From Spirochaetaceae bacterium (GTDB lineage: Bacteria; Spirochaetota; Spirochaetia; Treponematales; Rectinemataceae), in assembly GCA_025356015.1 (NCBI GenBank), contig JANXYO010000014.1:1-46335 (forward strand): a stretch of DNA of 46,335 nucleotides. The letters are read 5' to 3'. The notes under the pieces were generated by a model that made no database searches, was not told the DNA's origin, and saw only the letters and a program-made list of their open reading frames with translations. The translations under genes were made by a program, and so were the position numbers. Each line of letters starts with the position of its first letter. Position 1 is the stretch's first letter. Shown in pieces: positions 24,450-32,815 of the stretch.

Positions 24450-24967
24450 GCGTAGCAGAGGGCGCCCATGGCTTCCTCCTCCACCCTTGCAAGCATGAAC
24501 AGCAGATCGGAGAGCCTGTTGAGATAGATCCCGACCGAGGGCGAGAGCTCCTCGGCCCGGGCAAGGGAGACGAGGCGGCGCTCGGCGCGCCTGCAGACTG
24601 CCCTGGCGACGTCGAGGCGGGCAGAGGCCTCCGTCATGCCCAGGATGACGAATCCGCACAGGGGGATCCGCTTTTCCAGGCCCTCCACCATGGATGAGAG
24701 CCTCTCGGCGTCATCTGTCCTGATGGGCCTTCCGAAGGGCTTTCCCCTCGAGGCAAGCTCAGAGGAAAGCCTGAGAAGGTCCTTCTGGATGCCCTCGACG
24801 AGGGCACGGACCTCTTCGACCTTCGCGGAATGCTTCGCCAGGCCGAGGAGGGAGGACAGTTCGTCCACCGTTCCATAGGCTTCCACCCTGAGATCGTCCT
24901 TCCAGACTCTCTCGCCCGTCATGAGACCCGTCATCCCGCCATCACCCGTCTTTGTCACGATGCCCAT
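24446..24967 (-). CDS. PduO-type ATP:cob(I)alamin adenosyltransferase
   Basis: Adds the adenosyl group to cobalamin, completing coenzyme B12 assimilation; cytoplasmic trimer. 173 residues. MGIVTKTGDGGMTGL is the ATP-binding N-terminal signature, EAYGTVDELSSLLGLAK and VCRRAERRLVSL are the following conserved blocks. The start at 24967 is the only one giving the family N-terminus; a longer frame overlaps the M16C gene. A TATAGT box ends six bases before the ATG, predicting a leaderless message. Its presence shows corrinoid metabolism in the organism, relevant to the corrinoid protein HgcA 19 kb away. Confidence 0.93.
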   Translation of the reverse strand: MGIVTKTGDGGMTGLMTGERVWKDDLRVEAYGTVDELSSLLGLAKHSAKVEEVRALVEGIQKDLLRLSSELASRGKPFGRPIRTDDAERLSSMVEGLEKRIPLCGFVILGMTEASARLDVARAVCRRAERRLVSLARAEELSPSVGIYLNRLSDLLFMLARVEEEAMGALCYA

Positions 24968-24973
24968 GGCGGG

Positions 24974-24979
24974 ACTATA
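24974..24979 (-). promoter_or_regulatory. -10 element of the leaderless adenosyltransferase
   Basis: Minus-strand TATAGT with six bases to the ATG. A weak AGGACA lies 16 bases further upstream. The whole divergent gap is only 49 bases. Confidence 0.5.
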
Positions 24980-24981
24980 CC

Positions 24982-25010
24982 TTGACGCTCGAGCCTGTCC
25001 TAGCCATCTT
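24982..25010 (+). promoter_or_regulatory. Possible promoter of the M16C peptidase gene
   Basis: TTGACG (24982-24987), 17-base spacer, CATCTT (25005-25010, a poor -10), then six bases to the ATG. It shares the 49-base gap with the divergent adenosyltransferase promoter. Confidence 0.35.
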
Positions 25011-25016
25011 CTTCCA

Positions 25017-27941
25017 ATGACTTCCCACCATTCAGCTTTTGAGACCCTTTCAGAAAGCGAGCTGGGCGAATACCGCTCGCGCGGCATCCTGCTTAGGCAC
25101 AAGAAGACCGGCTGCGAGGTATACCGCCTTGTCTCCGAGGACGAGGAGAATGTTTTCGCCTTCATGTTCCGCACGGGGCCGAGGAATTCGACGGGCGTGG
25201 CCCACATCGTCGAGCACTCCGTCCTCTGCGGCTCGGAGCGCTTCCCGGTCAAGGACTCCTTCCTTGTCATGGCCAGGCGGAGTCTCGCCACCTTCATGAA
25301 CGCCTTCACCTATCCAGACAAGACAGTCTACCCGGCCGCGAGCGCCGTCGAGGCCGACTATTTCAACCTCCTCGATGTCTACGGCGATGCGGTCTTCCAC
25401 CCCCTGCTCACCGAGGAGACCTTTCTCCAGGAAGCCCACCACCTCGAGCTGTCTGATGGCGGGGAGCTCGAGATCAAGGGTGTGGTCTACAACGAGATGC
25501 GCGGGGACTATTCATCCTCAGAGTCGCTGGCCGCGACGGCCTCCTACACGAGCCTCTTCTCCCCCGGCCATCCCTACTCCTTCGACTCCGGCGGGGACCC
25601 CGAGGCGATCCCCTCCTTGAGCTACGCCGATTTCAAGGCCTTTTGGACCGACCATTACCATCCCTCGAACTGCCGCATCTTTCTCTACGGCGACATCGAC
25701 ACGGCCCGCCAGCTCGATTTCCTCGACAGGAACTTCCTCTCCCAGTTCGAGGCGAGGAAGGTCGACAGCGAGATACCGCTGCAGAGTCCCCTCTCAGGCC
25801 CCCCCCGGCGGATCGAGGTCCCCTATCCCATCGCCGAGGGAGCCGACTCCGCGACCTCGATCGTCGTGAACTGGCTCACCGTCCCCGTGACCGATGGGGT
25901 GGAGGCCCTCGCCCTCGAGCTGCTCTCTGAGATCCTCCTTGGAAACGACGGGGCTCCCCTCGCCAAGGCCCTCAGGGATTCAGAACTCGGCGAGGACCTC
26001 TCGCCCCAGTGCGGCCTCGACACGAGCTTCCGCCAGATCCTCTTCTCCGCTGGCCTGCGGGGCACAAAGCGCGGAGACGAGGCGAAGGTCGAGGAACTGA
26101 TCCTCGATGCGGTCGGCGGCCTGGTACGGGACGGCATCAGGAAGGAGAGCCTCGAGGCGGCCCTCCACTCGGTGGCCTTCGCCAACCGCGAGATACGCCG
26201 CGGCTCGGGAGCCTACGGGCTCCGCCTCTTCAACAGGGCCGCGCGGGGCTGGCTCCACGGGGCGGGTCCCGAGGCGACCCTCTCCTTCGAGTCGGCGATG
26301 CAGGGCTTCATGGCGAGGCTCGCCACCGAGCCTCGCTACCTCGAAGAGCTCGCCGAGCGCTACATCGTCGGGAACAGACACCGGAGCACGGTCACCGTCT
26401 ACCCCGATCCCGGCCTCCTCGAGAAGAACAAGGCCCATCGGAGCGCCGCCCTCGCCGCCCAGGCCTCGAGCCTTGACGGCGCCCAGCGCCTCGCCCTCAG
26501 GGAGAGGGCCAGCGAGCTCGCGGCGGCCCAGGGCAGGCCGGACTCGGCAGAGGCCATCGCCAAGCTCCCCCGCCTGGCCCTTGCCGATATACCGCGCATT
26601 GTGGAAAAGATCCCGCGGGTCACCGCCCGGATCGCGGGAAGGCCGGCCAGCCTCCATCCCCTGTTCACCAACGGCATCGTCTATCTCGAGCTCGCCTTCC
26701 CCCTCGATGGCCTTCCCAGGGGTCTCTACCCCTGGCTCCCCCTCCTCACACGATTTGTCACCGGGGCGGGGATACCCGGTACCCCCTACGACGAGATGGC
26801 CGAGCTCCTCGCCAGGAAGGCCGGGGGCTTCGGGGCCATGCTCAATTCGGGAACGCCCATGCAGGGGGGAGGGGCTCCCCTGTCCTTCGCCGTCTTCCGC
26901 CTCAAGGCCCTGGCCGAGAAGTTCCCGGAGGCCCTCGAGCTCGCCCTTGGCCTGCTTGGCCGGGCCCACTATGGCGACCTTGAGCGCGTCGCCGACCTCT
27001 ACGCCGAGCTGCGAAACGATGTCACCGCCGCCATCGTCCCCTCGGGCCATGCCTTCGCCCAGGCCAGGGCCCAGGCCTCCTTCTCCGAGGCCCTGGCCGC
27101 CGAGGAGCTCTGGCGTGGGCCAAGCCAGCTTGAGTTCCTCATGTCGCGGAAGACCGAGCCCAAGGAAGCCCTCGCCGCGACCCTCGCAGCCCTCGGCGCC
27201 GGCCTCTTCACCCGGCAGGGCCTCAGGCTCGGCCTTACGGGAGAGCAGGCCCATCTCGACTCTGCGATAGCCGCCCTCGAAAAGGCCCTGCCGGAATCCC
27301 TCCGCGAGGCCCCGGCAGCCGGATACGAGGCTGTCCCCAATCCCCCTTCTCCGATCCTGAACGAGGCCTTCTCGGTATCGGCCCAGGTGGGATTCAGCGC
27401 CGGTGCCTGCAAGGGCTCCCTGCTTGGCTCGGCCGAATACGCCCATGAGACCATCCTCGCCCATCTGCTCACCACGGGGCCCCTCTGGGAGGAGATACGG
27501 GTAAAGCGGGGGGCCTATGGCGCCTTCGCCTCGGCAGACGGCATGGAAGGCGTCTTCACCTTCAGCTCCTACCGCGACCCAAGGCCGGTGGACTCCCTCT
27601 CCTTCTTCGCCGAGGCCCTCGGGGGCATAGCCGGCGGAGCCCGCTCTGGGGAAGTCGAGGAAGCCGCCATAGGCTCGGTCGGCCGCGACCTGAGGCCGAT
27701 GCTGCCCGAGGAAAAGGGCCTGGCCGACTTCAAGCGGGAACTCTACGGCATCAGCGACGAGCTTCGGCAGACAAAACGGGACGCCCTCCTCGCCGTCAGG
27801 CCCGCCGACCTCGCGAAAGCCGCAGCGAGGCTCGCCGAGGCATACGGAAAGGGCTCGGCCGTCTTGATTTCCCATGCAAGCGATGTACAATTGCTGCGTC
27901 GTGCCAGGGAAGGCACCCGCGTCACCGAACTTCCGCTTTAA
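25017..27941 (+). CDS. M16C-family zinc metallopeptidase (PreP/falcilysin-like)
   Basis: Large chamber-forming peptidase that degrades peptides such as cleaved signal or transit peptides. 974 residues, normal for M16C. The inverted zinc motif HIVEH is at 63-67, with the third ligand Glu in the NEMRGDYS segment. Four M16-like domains follow; the C-terminal half includes VKRGAYGAFAS and TFSSYRDPRP, typical of the inactive half. No signal peptide is seen. There is no Shine-Dalgarno site at the ATG. It heads a run of plus-strand genes with gaps of about ten bases or overlaps. Confidence 0.92.
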   Translation: MTSHHSAFETLSESELGEYRSRGILLRHKKTGCEVYRLVSEDEENVFAFMFRTGPRNSTGVAHIVEHSVLCGSERFPVKDSFLVMARRSLATFMNAFTYPDKTVYPAASAVEADYFNLLDVYGDAVFHPLLTEETFLQEAHHLELSDGGELEIKGVVYNEMRGDYSSSESLAATASYTSLFSPGHPYSFDSGGDPEAIPSLSYADFKAFWTDHYHPSNCRIFLYGDIDTARQLDFLDRNFLSQFEARKVDSEIPLQSPLSGPPRRIEVPYPIAEGADSATSIVVNWLTVPVTDGVEALALELLSEILLGNDGAPLAKALRDSELGEDLSPQCGLDTSFRQILFSAGLRGTKRGDEAKVEELILDAVGGLVRDGIRKESLEAALHSVAFANREIRRGSGAYGLRLFNRAARGWLHGAGPEATLSFESAMQGFMARLATEPRYLEELAERYIVGNRHRSTVTVYPDPGLLEKNKAHRSAALAAQASSLDGAQRLALRERASELAAAQGRPDSAEAIAKLPRLALADIPRIVEKIPRVTARIAGRPASLHPLFTNGIVYLELAFPLDGLPRGLYPWLPLLTRFVTGAGIPGTPYDEMAELLARKAGGFGAMLNSGTPMQGGGAPLSFAVFRLKALAEKFPEALELALGLLGRAHYGDLERVADLYAELRNDVTAAIVPSGHAFAQARAQASFSEALAAEELWRGPSQLEFLMSRKTEPKEALAATLAALGAGLFTRQGLRLGLTGEQAHLDSAIAALEKALPESLREAPAAGYEAVPNPPSPILNEAFSVSAQVGFSAGACKGSLLGSAEYAHETILAHLLTTGPLWEEIRVKRGAYGAFASADGMEGVFTFSSYRDPRPVDSLSFFAEALGGIAGGARSGEVEEAAIGSVGRDLRPMLPEEKGLADFKRELYGISDELRQTKRDALLAVRPADLAKAAARLAEAYGKGSAVLISHASDVQLLRRAREGTRVTELPL

Positions 27942-27950
27942 GGAGCCGCG

Positions 27951-28151
27951 ATGGACGAACGGGGTCTCTCCATCCTCAAGCAACTCATCGCCGACATCGA
28001 GGGGGCCCCTTCCCCCGGCGTCGTCGGCAACGAGCTATATTCGATATGGTACGAGCATTCCCAAAGCGTGGCCCAGGAGGCCCTGGAATACCTCAACGCC
28101 GTCGAGCCCTCCTTCGTCCAGACAGACGAACTGCCTAGCGACTTCGCGTAG
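27951..28151 (+). CDS. Small conserved-looking protein of unknown function
   Basis: 66 residues, acidic, predicted mostly helical (MDERGLSILKQLIADIEG... ...ELPSDFA). I recognise no family. AGGAG lies five bases before the ATG, and the gene fits in the operon with nine-base gaps on both sides, between the peptidase and the aminoacyl transferase, so it is very probably translated. It may partner the transferase that follows. Confidence 0.65.
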   Translation: MDERGLSILKQLIADIEGAPSPGVVGNELYSIWYEHSQSVAQEALEYLNAVEPSFVQTDELPSDFA

Positions 28152-28160
28152 CGGCACAGG

Positions 28161-28916
28161 ATGGCGCCAGTCTTCCGGGAAGCGGACTACGGAAATTGCC
28201 CCTACATCGAGGGCAGGTCATGGCACGTGCGCGAATTCACCGCGACGGCCTTTGATCCAGCCATCTACGAGGCCATGCTCGCCGAGGGCTGGAGAAGGAG
28301 CGGACACAGCTTCTACAGGACTGCCTGCACAGGCTGCGATTCCTGCATCCCGATCCGCCTCGACGCCGACAGCTTCGTCGCGAGCAAGTCCCAAAGGAGG
28401 CTTCAGCGCCTCAACGCCGAGGTCGAGGTCAACCTGTCACCCGCCGTCTTCTCCGAGGAGCGCTATGCCCTGTACCGGCGCTACATCAATTTCCAGCACG
28501 GCGAGAGCGAGGTGCCTGCCTCCTTCGCCAGGGCAGCCTACTCCTCCTTCCTGCTGGAGAGCCCCCTTTCCACGACGATGATCAGCGACTACCGCCTCGG
28601 GAGGGACGGTCCCCTCATCGCCACGGGATATGTCGACATCCTGCCCGGCGGCATATCCTCGGTCTACTTCGCTTTCGATCCCTGTGAGCGCAAGCGGAGC
28701 CTGGGAGTCTGGTCGGTGCTCCGTGAGCTCGCCCTGGCCAGGGAGCTCTCCCTGGTTGACGCCTCCGGCAGGACCTTCTACTACCTCGGATTCTGGATTC
28801 CCGGCTCTCCCAAGATGGACTACAAGGCCAACTTCCGGCCCTTCGAATACGCGCGCCGGGGGCGCTGGCAGCCTGCCGAAGGCCGCGAGCGCGTGTGCGT
28901 GATGGAGGCCTCGTGA
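28161..28916 (+). CDS. Aminoacyl-tRNA-protein transferase (ATE1/Bpt family)
   Basis: Transfers an amino acid (Leu or Arg) from tRNA to the N-terminus of acidic or oxidised proteins, marking them for degradation in the N-degron pathway. 251 residues, the size of bacterial Bpt. The N-terminal cysteine block NCPYIEG...RTACTGCDSCIPIR and the C-terminal YYLGFWIPGSPKMDYKANFRP are the family signatures. Sequence alone does not tell leucyl from arginyl specificity. No clpS or clpA is in the window. It overlaps the GGDEF gene by four bases (GTGA). Confidence 0.88.
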   Translation: MAPVFREADYGNCPYIEGRSWHVREFTATAFDPAIYEAMLAEGWRRSGHSFYRTACTGCDSCIPIRLDADSFVASKSQRRLQRLNAEVEVNLSPAVFSEERYALYRRYINFQHGESEVPASFARAAYSSFLLESPLSTTMISDYRLGRDGPLIATGYVDILPGGISSVYFAFDPCERKRSLGVWSVLRELALARELSLVDASGRTFYYLGFWIPGSPKMDYKANFRPFEYARRGRWQPAEGRERVCVMEAS

Positions 28917-31114
28917 GCGACAGGAACGAGCGGATAGACGAGCTCAACCGGCGCGCCTGGGACAGCATGCTCTCTGCCCCCGAACAGGCCCTCTCGATAG
29001 CCGAGGCGGCCTACGCCGCCGCCGACGAGGAGCAGTACTCCGAGGGCCTCGCCGAGGCCAGCCTCAATGTCGGCTGGTGCGAGCACTACCTCACGCGCTC
29101 GGGACCGGCGATCGAGTCCATCCAGAAGGCCCTCGACCGCTTCACCCAACTTGGCGACAAGGTCGGAGTGATGAAGGCGCTCAACGCGCTCGGCGTCGTC
29201 TACTACTCCATGGCGCGCTACGATCGGGCCATGGACTACTACACGCGCAGCCTCGAAGAGGCGCGGCGAAGCGGCAACAGGATCCGCGAGGCCGTCACCT
29301 TAAGCAACATCGGGGAGATATGCCTCGACCTCGGGGAGCTCAAGGAGGCCCTCGACTACTTCCTGCGCGCCTACGAGACCGTCCCCGACGACGGTGAGAC
29401 CGAGCTCGTCTCCAACGTGCTGCTCAACATCGGGACCACCTTCCACAGGATGGAGAACTGGCCGCTGGCCCGGGAGTTCACGGAAAAGGCCCTCGACATA
29501 GCGAAGGCCTCGGGGGAGCTCATGATCGAGGCGATGTGCTGGCACTCCCTGGGGCGCATCTCCCAGGCCTCGGACCGCCACGAGCTCGCCGAGCAGCACT
29601 ACCTCAAGGCCCTTGCCATCGACGAGCGCCTCAAATCGGACGCCCAGCGCTCCGCTGTCCTTCTTGACCTCGGCTCCCTGCAGGTGAGGCGGGGCGACAT
29701 GGAGGAGGCCCTCGACAGCTACCGCATAGCCCTCGACGTGGCCGGGGCCATAGGGGCGAAATCCCTCATGCACAGCGCCTTCGAACGGCTTTCCGAGGCC
29801 TACGAGATCCTGGGCGACCACAAGTCGGCCCTCGACTACTACCGCCGCTTCTCGCGCTACGAGCACGAGGTCCTCAACGAGGACACGAGCAGGAAGATAA
29901 AGAACATCACCGTCCAGTACGAGGTCGACAAGAGCCGCCAGGAGGCCGAGATCTACCGGCTCAAAAACATCGAGCTCAAGGAGAAGACCGAAGCCCTCGA
30001 GGATGCGAACCGCCAGATACTCGCCATCGCCGAGACGGGCCGGAGCATCACGGCGAGCCTGGACTTCGACACCATCGCGTCAAAGCTCAGGGAGAGCCTG
30101 TCCAGGCACATGGACACGACGACCTTCGGCATCGCCCTGTACGACGCGGACGAGAAGAGCATCGACTGGCGCATCCTCATGGAGCGCGAGTCGAGGATCC
30201 ACTCGACCGAGCAGTCCTATGATCCAGCGCGCAGCTTCGCTGCCTGGAGCATCGAGAACCGCATGCGGATCGTCATGAGCGACGGGGAGCAGGAGTACAG
30301 GCGCTACCTCAAGGAGAGGCGGAGCCTGGGAGAGCCATCCTCCTCCCTTATCTTCATACCCCTGATGATCGAGAACCGGCCCATCGGGGTCCTCACCGTC
30401 CAGAGCTACAAGAAGGGCGCGTACAACGAGAAGCACCTGAACCTCCTCGAGGCCCTGGCTCCCTACGTCGCCATCGCGATCGACAACAGCCTGATCCACG
30501 ACCGCCTGGAATTCCTGAACAAGACGATCTCGGGCGAGAAGAAGAAACTGGAGAAGGCCGCGCAGAAGATAACCCACCTGGCCAACCACGACATGCTCAC
30601 GGGCCTCCCGAACCGCCGCCTGCTCTTCGAGCTCCTGCAGAAGACCTTCGACATCGCCTCACGCAGCGGCACGAAGGTCGGCGTCATCTACATCGACCTT
30701 GACGATTTCAAGCCCATCAACGACCGCCTCGGGCACATGGCGGGCGACCGGGCACTTGTCGCTGTGGCCGCGAAACTGAGGTCGATCCTGCGTGCTTCCG
30801 ATACGGTGGCCCGCGTGGGCGGGGACGAGTTCATCGCGGTGCTCTCGAACGCGGCAGACAGGAACCACGTCCAGGCCGCGGCTGCCAAGATCCTCGAGAT
30901 TTGCGCTGAGCCCGTCATGTTCGAGGGGAGCGAGTGCAGGATAGGTCTCTCAATGGGCATCGCCATCTACCCCGACGACGGCGAGACCATCGACCAGCTC
31001 GTCAACGCGGCCGACACGGCCATGTATATGATCAAGCGGGGAGCGAAGAACGGCTACGCATTCGCCGCCAAGGCCGAGAACCAGGAAGAGGCCCAGGCGG
31101 CAGCCCGTCGTTGA
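28913..31114 (+). CDS. TPR-GAF-GGDEF diguanylate cyclase
   Basis: Makes cyclic di-GMP in response to an unknown signal. 733 residues from a GTG that overlaps the transferase stop and has GGAGG close upstream. Tetratricopeptide repeats occupy about residues 25-320, a coiled coil 325-375, a GAF-like domain 375-530, then a short linker helix and the GGDEF domain (about 555-725). The active site is intact (RVGGDEF, 634-640) and an RxxD inhibitory site (RASD, 627-630) lies five residues before it, so product feedback is expected. There is no transmembrane segment; signalling would be cytoplasmic, through protein contacts of the TPRs. Confidence 0.92.
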   Translation: MSDRNERIDELNRRAWDSMLSAPEQALSIAEAAYAAADEEQYSEGLAEASLNVGWCEHYLTRSGPAIESIQKALDRFTQLGDKVGVMKALNALGVVYYSMARYDRAMDYYTRSLEEARRSGNRIREAVTLSNIGEICLDLGELKEALDYFLRAYETVPDDGETELVSNVLLNIGTTFHRMENWPLAREFTEKALDIAKASGELMIEAMCWHSLGRISQASDRHELAEQHYLKALAIDERLKSDAQRSAVLLDLGSLQVRRGDMEEALDSYRIALDVAGAIGAKSLMHSAFERLSEAYEILGDHKSALDYYRRFSRYEHEVLNEDTSRKIKNITVQYEVDKSRQEAEIYRLKNIELKEKTEALEDANRQILAIAETGRSITASLDFDTIASKLRESLSRHMDTTTFGIALYDADEKSIDWRILMERESRIHSTEQSYDPARSFAAWSIENRMRIVMSDGEQEYRRYLKERRSLGEPSSSLIFIPLMIENRPIGVLTVQSYKKGAYNEKHLNLLEALAPYVAIAIDNSLIHDRLEFLNKTISGEKKKLEKAAQKITHLANHDMLTGLPNRRLLFELLQKTFDIASRSGTKVGVIYIDLDDFKPINDRLGHMAGDRALVAVAAKLRSILRASDTVARVGGDEFIAVLSNAADRNHVQAAAAKILEICAEPVMFEGSECRIGLSMGIAIYPDDGETIDQLVNAADTAMYMIKRGAKNGYAFAAKAENQEEAQAAARR

Positions 31115-31140
31115 CAGCCCTTGGAGGGCCGTGCTATCGT
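31111..31140 (+). promoter_or_regulatory. Promoter of the parvulin-like gene
   Basis: TTGACA (31111-31116, consensus) and TATCGT (31135-31140) with an 18-base spacer. The -35 box contains the stop codon of the GGDEF gene. The leader is about 75 bases. Confidence 0.6.
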
Positions 31141-31223
31141 TCGACCCCTCAGGTTGTTCAATCGGACCTTTGTGTTCATGCACTGTATCCCCCATTCTAG
31201 AGCATAAGTTACGGAAGGAAGCC

Positions 31224-32807
31224 ATGGCATCCCAGACACCAAAAGCCCCCGCAGGGCGAGCAGCAAAGAGCGAAGCAGATCTGCCCAAGAGGGGCATCAA
31301 GAATCCCTGGATCTACGCCGGGACCATCATCGTGCTCGCCATCGTCATCGTCGCCTTTGTCTTCGTGCCCTCGGTCGGAGGAAGCTCCGGCGGCTCTGGC
31401 TTCCAGGCCATCGAGTTCGGCAGGTTCGACGGGATGAGCATCGCCTATACGCCCAAGAGCTACTTCGCCCAGCAGGTCGCCGACCTCGACAACCGCATGC
31501 GCCAGCAGGGCATGACCCAGGAGAACTACCAGTTCTTCGGCTTCCAAGTCTGGCGCGGCGCCTTTGAGCGGACCATCCTCCGCCTTGCGATCCTCGGCGA
31601 GATGAGGAAGGCCGACGCCATCGTCACCGAGGCCAGGCTCGACGAGAGGGTCGCCCAGCTGCCGATGTTCCAGGACAACGGCAAGTTCTCCGCGGCGAAG
31701 TACCGCTCCGCCTCCCTCGAGGAGAAGCTCCAGGTCAGAGCCGACTTAAACGACGAGATCCTCACCCAGCAATACTACTCCGACGTCCTGGGCCTCACTC
31801 CCAGCGCCAAGGAGACGGCTTTCGTGAAGTCGATGGCAAAGGAGACCAGGACCATCGACTACGCGGCCTTCCCCCTCTCGGCCTACCCCGACACCGAGGT
31901 CGCCGCCTGGGCCAAGGGCAACGCGGGGCTCTTCCGCCTCCTCAAGCTATCCCGGATCACCGTCTCCTCGAGCGAAGCCGATGCCAAGAAGGTCCTCAAG
32001 CAGGTCCAGGACAACGCGATCGCCTTCGAGGAGGCCGCCAAGAGCCATTCCAAGGACAGCTACGCGAGCAAGGGCGGTGACGAAGGCGACGTGAGGTTCT
32101 ACGACCTCGCCGCCGACCTCGGCAAGAAGGAGGAGGCTGAGCAGGTCGCCTCCCTCAAGAAGGGCGAGCTCTCCGCTGTACTCAAGACCGCCACGAACTC
32201 ATGGGTCTTCTTCCGCGCCGCCGACGACGCCCTCGCGCCCGATTTCAAGGACACAGCCACCCTCAAGGTGGCGCGCGACTACATGGGCCGCTTCGAGCGA
32301 GGCAGGATCGAGGACTCTGTCGCCCAGAAGGCGAAGGCCTTCGCCTCCGAAGCAGCAAAGGGCGACTTCGCCTCGGCCGCCAGGAAGGCGGGCAGCGTGG
32401 CGAAGAGCGCCGGCCCCTTCCCCCTGAACTACGGCGACCTGAGCGTGGCCATCTACGGCCAGGTCGTGCCCGTATTCAAGACCCTGAACAACACGAAGGC
32501 TCCCGAGCTCGAGGCGGCGTCAAGGAGCGAGAAATTCCTCACGGCTGCCTTCGGCCTCGCCCCGGGCTCAGTGTCCGATCCGATAGTCCTCGGAGACAAC
32601 GTCATCGTCCTCAAGGTCAAGGAGGCGGGCTCGGCCATCGACGACGCCGCCAATGGCATCGAGCTCTACTACCCCTACCTCTTCCAGCAGAGGCTCAATA
32701 TCGAGGTTCGTGACCTGGTCATGAAGAGCCCGAGGCTCAAGGACAACTTCTCGGATACCTACTTCAAGCTCTTCAAGCCCGCCCAGGCCGGCAGCGCCGC
32801 CCAGTAA
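31224..32807 (+). CDS. Membrane-anchored SurA/PpiD-like parvulin-domain protein
   Basis: Probable periplasmic folding factor, 527 residues. A basic cytoplasmic tail (residues 1-28), one transmembrane helix (about 29-48), a SurA_N-like helical region, a PPIC/parvulin-like segment (about 235-345, with FEEAAKSHSKDSYASKGGDEGDV and KKGELSAVLKT) and a C-terminal chaperone lobe. This is the PpiD layout. Whether isomerase residues are intact cannot be settled by eye. The ATG has AAGGAA upstream; an upstream in-frame ATG covers promoter sequence. A terminator-like hairpin follows inside the next gene. Confidence 0.82.
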   Translation: MASQTPKAPAGRAAKSEADLPKRGIKNPWIYAGTIIVLAIVIVAFVFVPSVGGSSGGSGFQAIEFGRFDGMSIAYTPKSYFAQQVADLDNRMRQQGMTQENYQFFGFQVWRGAFERTILRLAILGEMRKADAIVTEARLDERVAQLPMFQDNGKFSAAKYRSASLEEKLQVRADLNDEILTQQYYSDVLGLTPSAKETAFVKSMAKETRTIDYAAFPLSAYPDTEVAAWAKGNAGLFRLLKLSRITVSSSEADAKKVLKQVQDNAIAFEEAAKSHSKDSYASKGGDEGDVRFYDLAADLGKKEEAEQVASLKKGELSAVLKTATNSWVFFRAADDALAPDFKDTATLKVARDYMGRFERGRIEDSVAQKAKAFASEAAKGDFASAARKAGSVAKSAGPFPLNYGDLSVAIYGQVVPVFKTLNNTKAPELEAASRSEKFLTAAFGLAPGSVSDPIVLGDNVIVLKVKEAGSAIDDAANGIELYYPYLFQQRLNIEVRDLVMKSPRLKDNFSDTYFKLFKPAQAGSAAQ

Positions 32808-32815
32808 GCAGTGGC

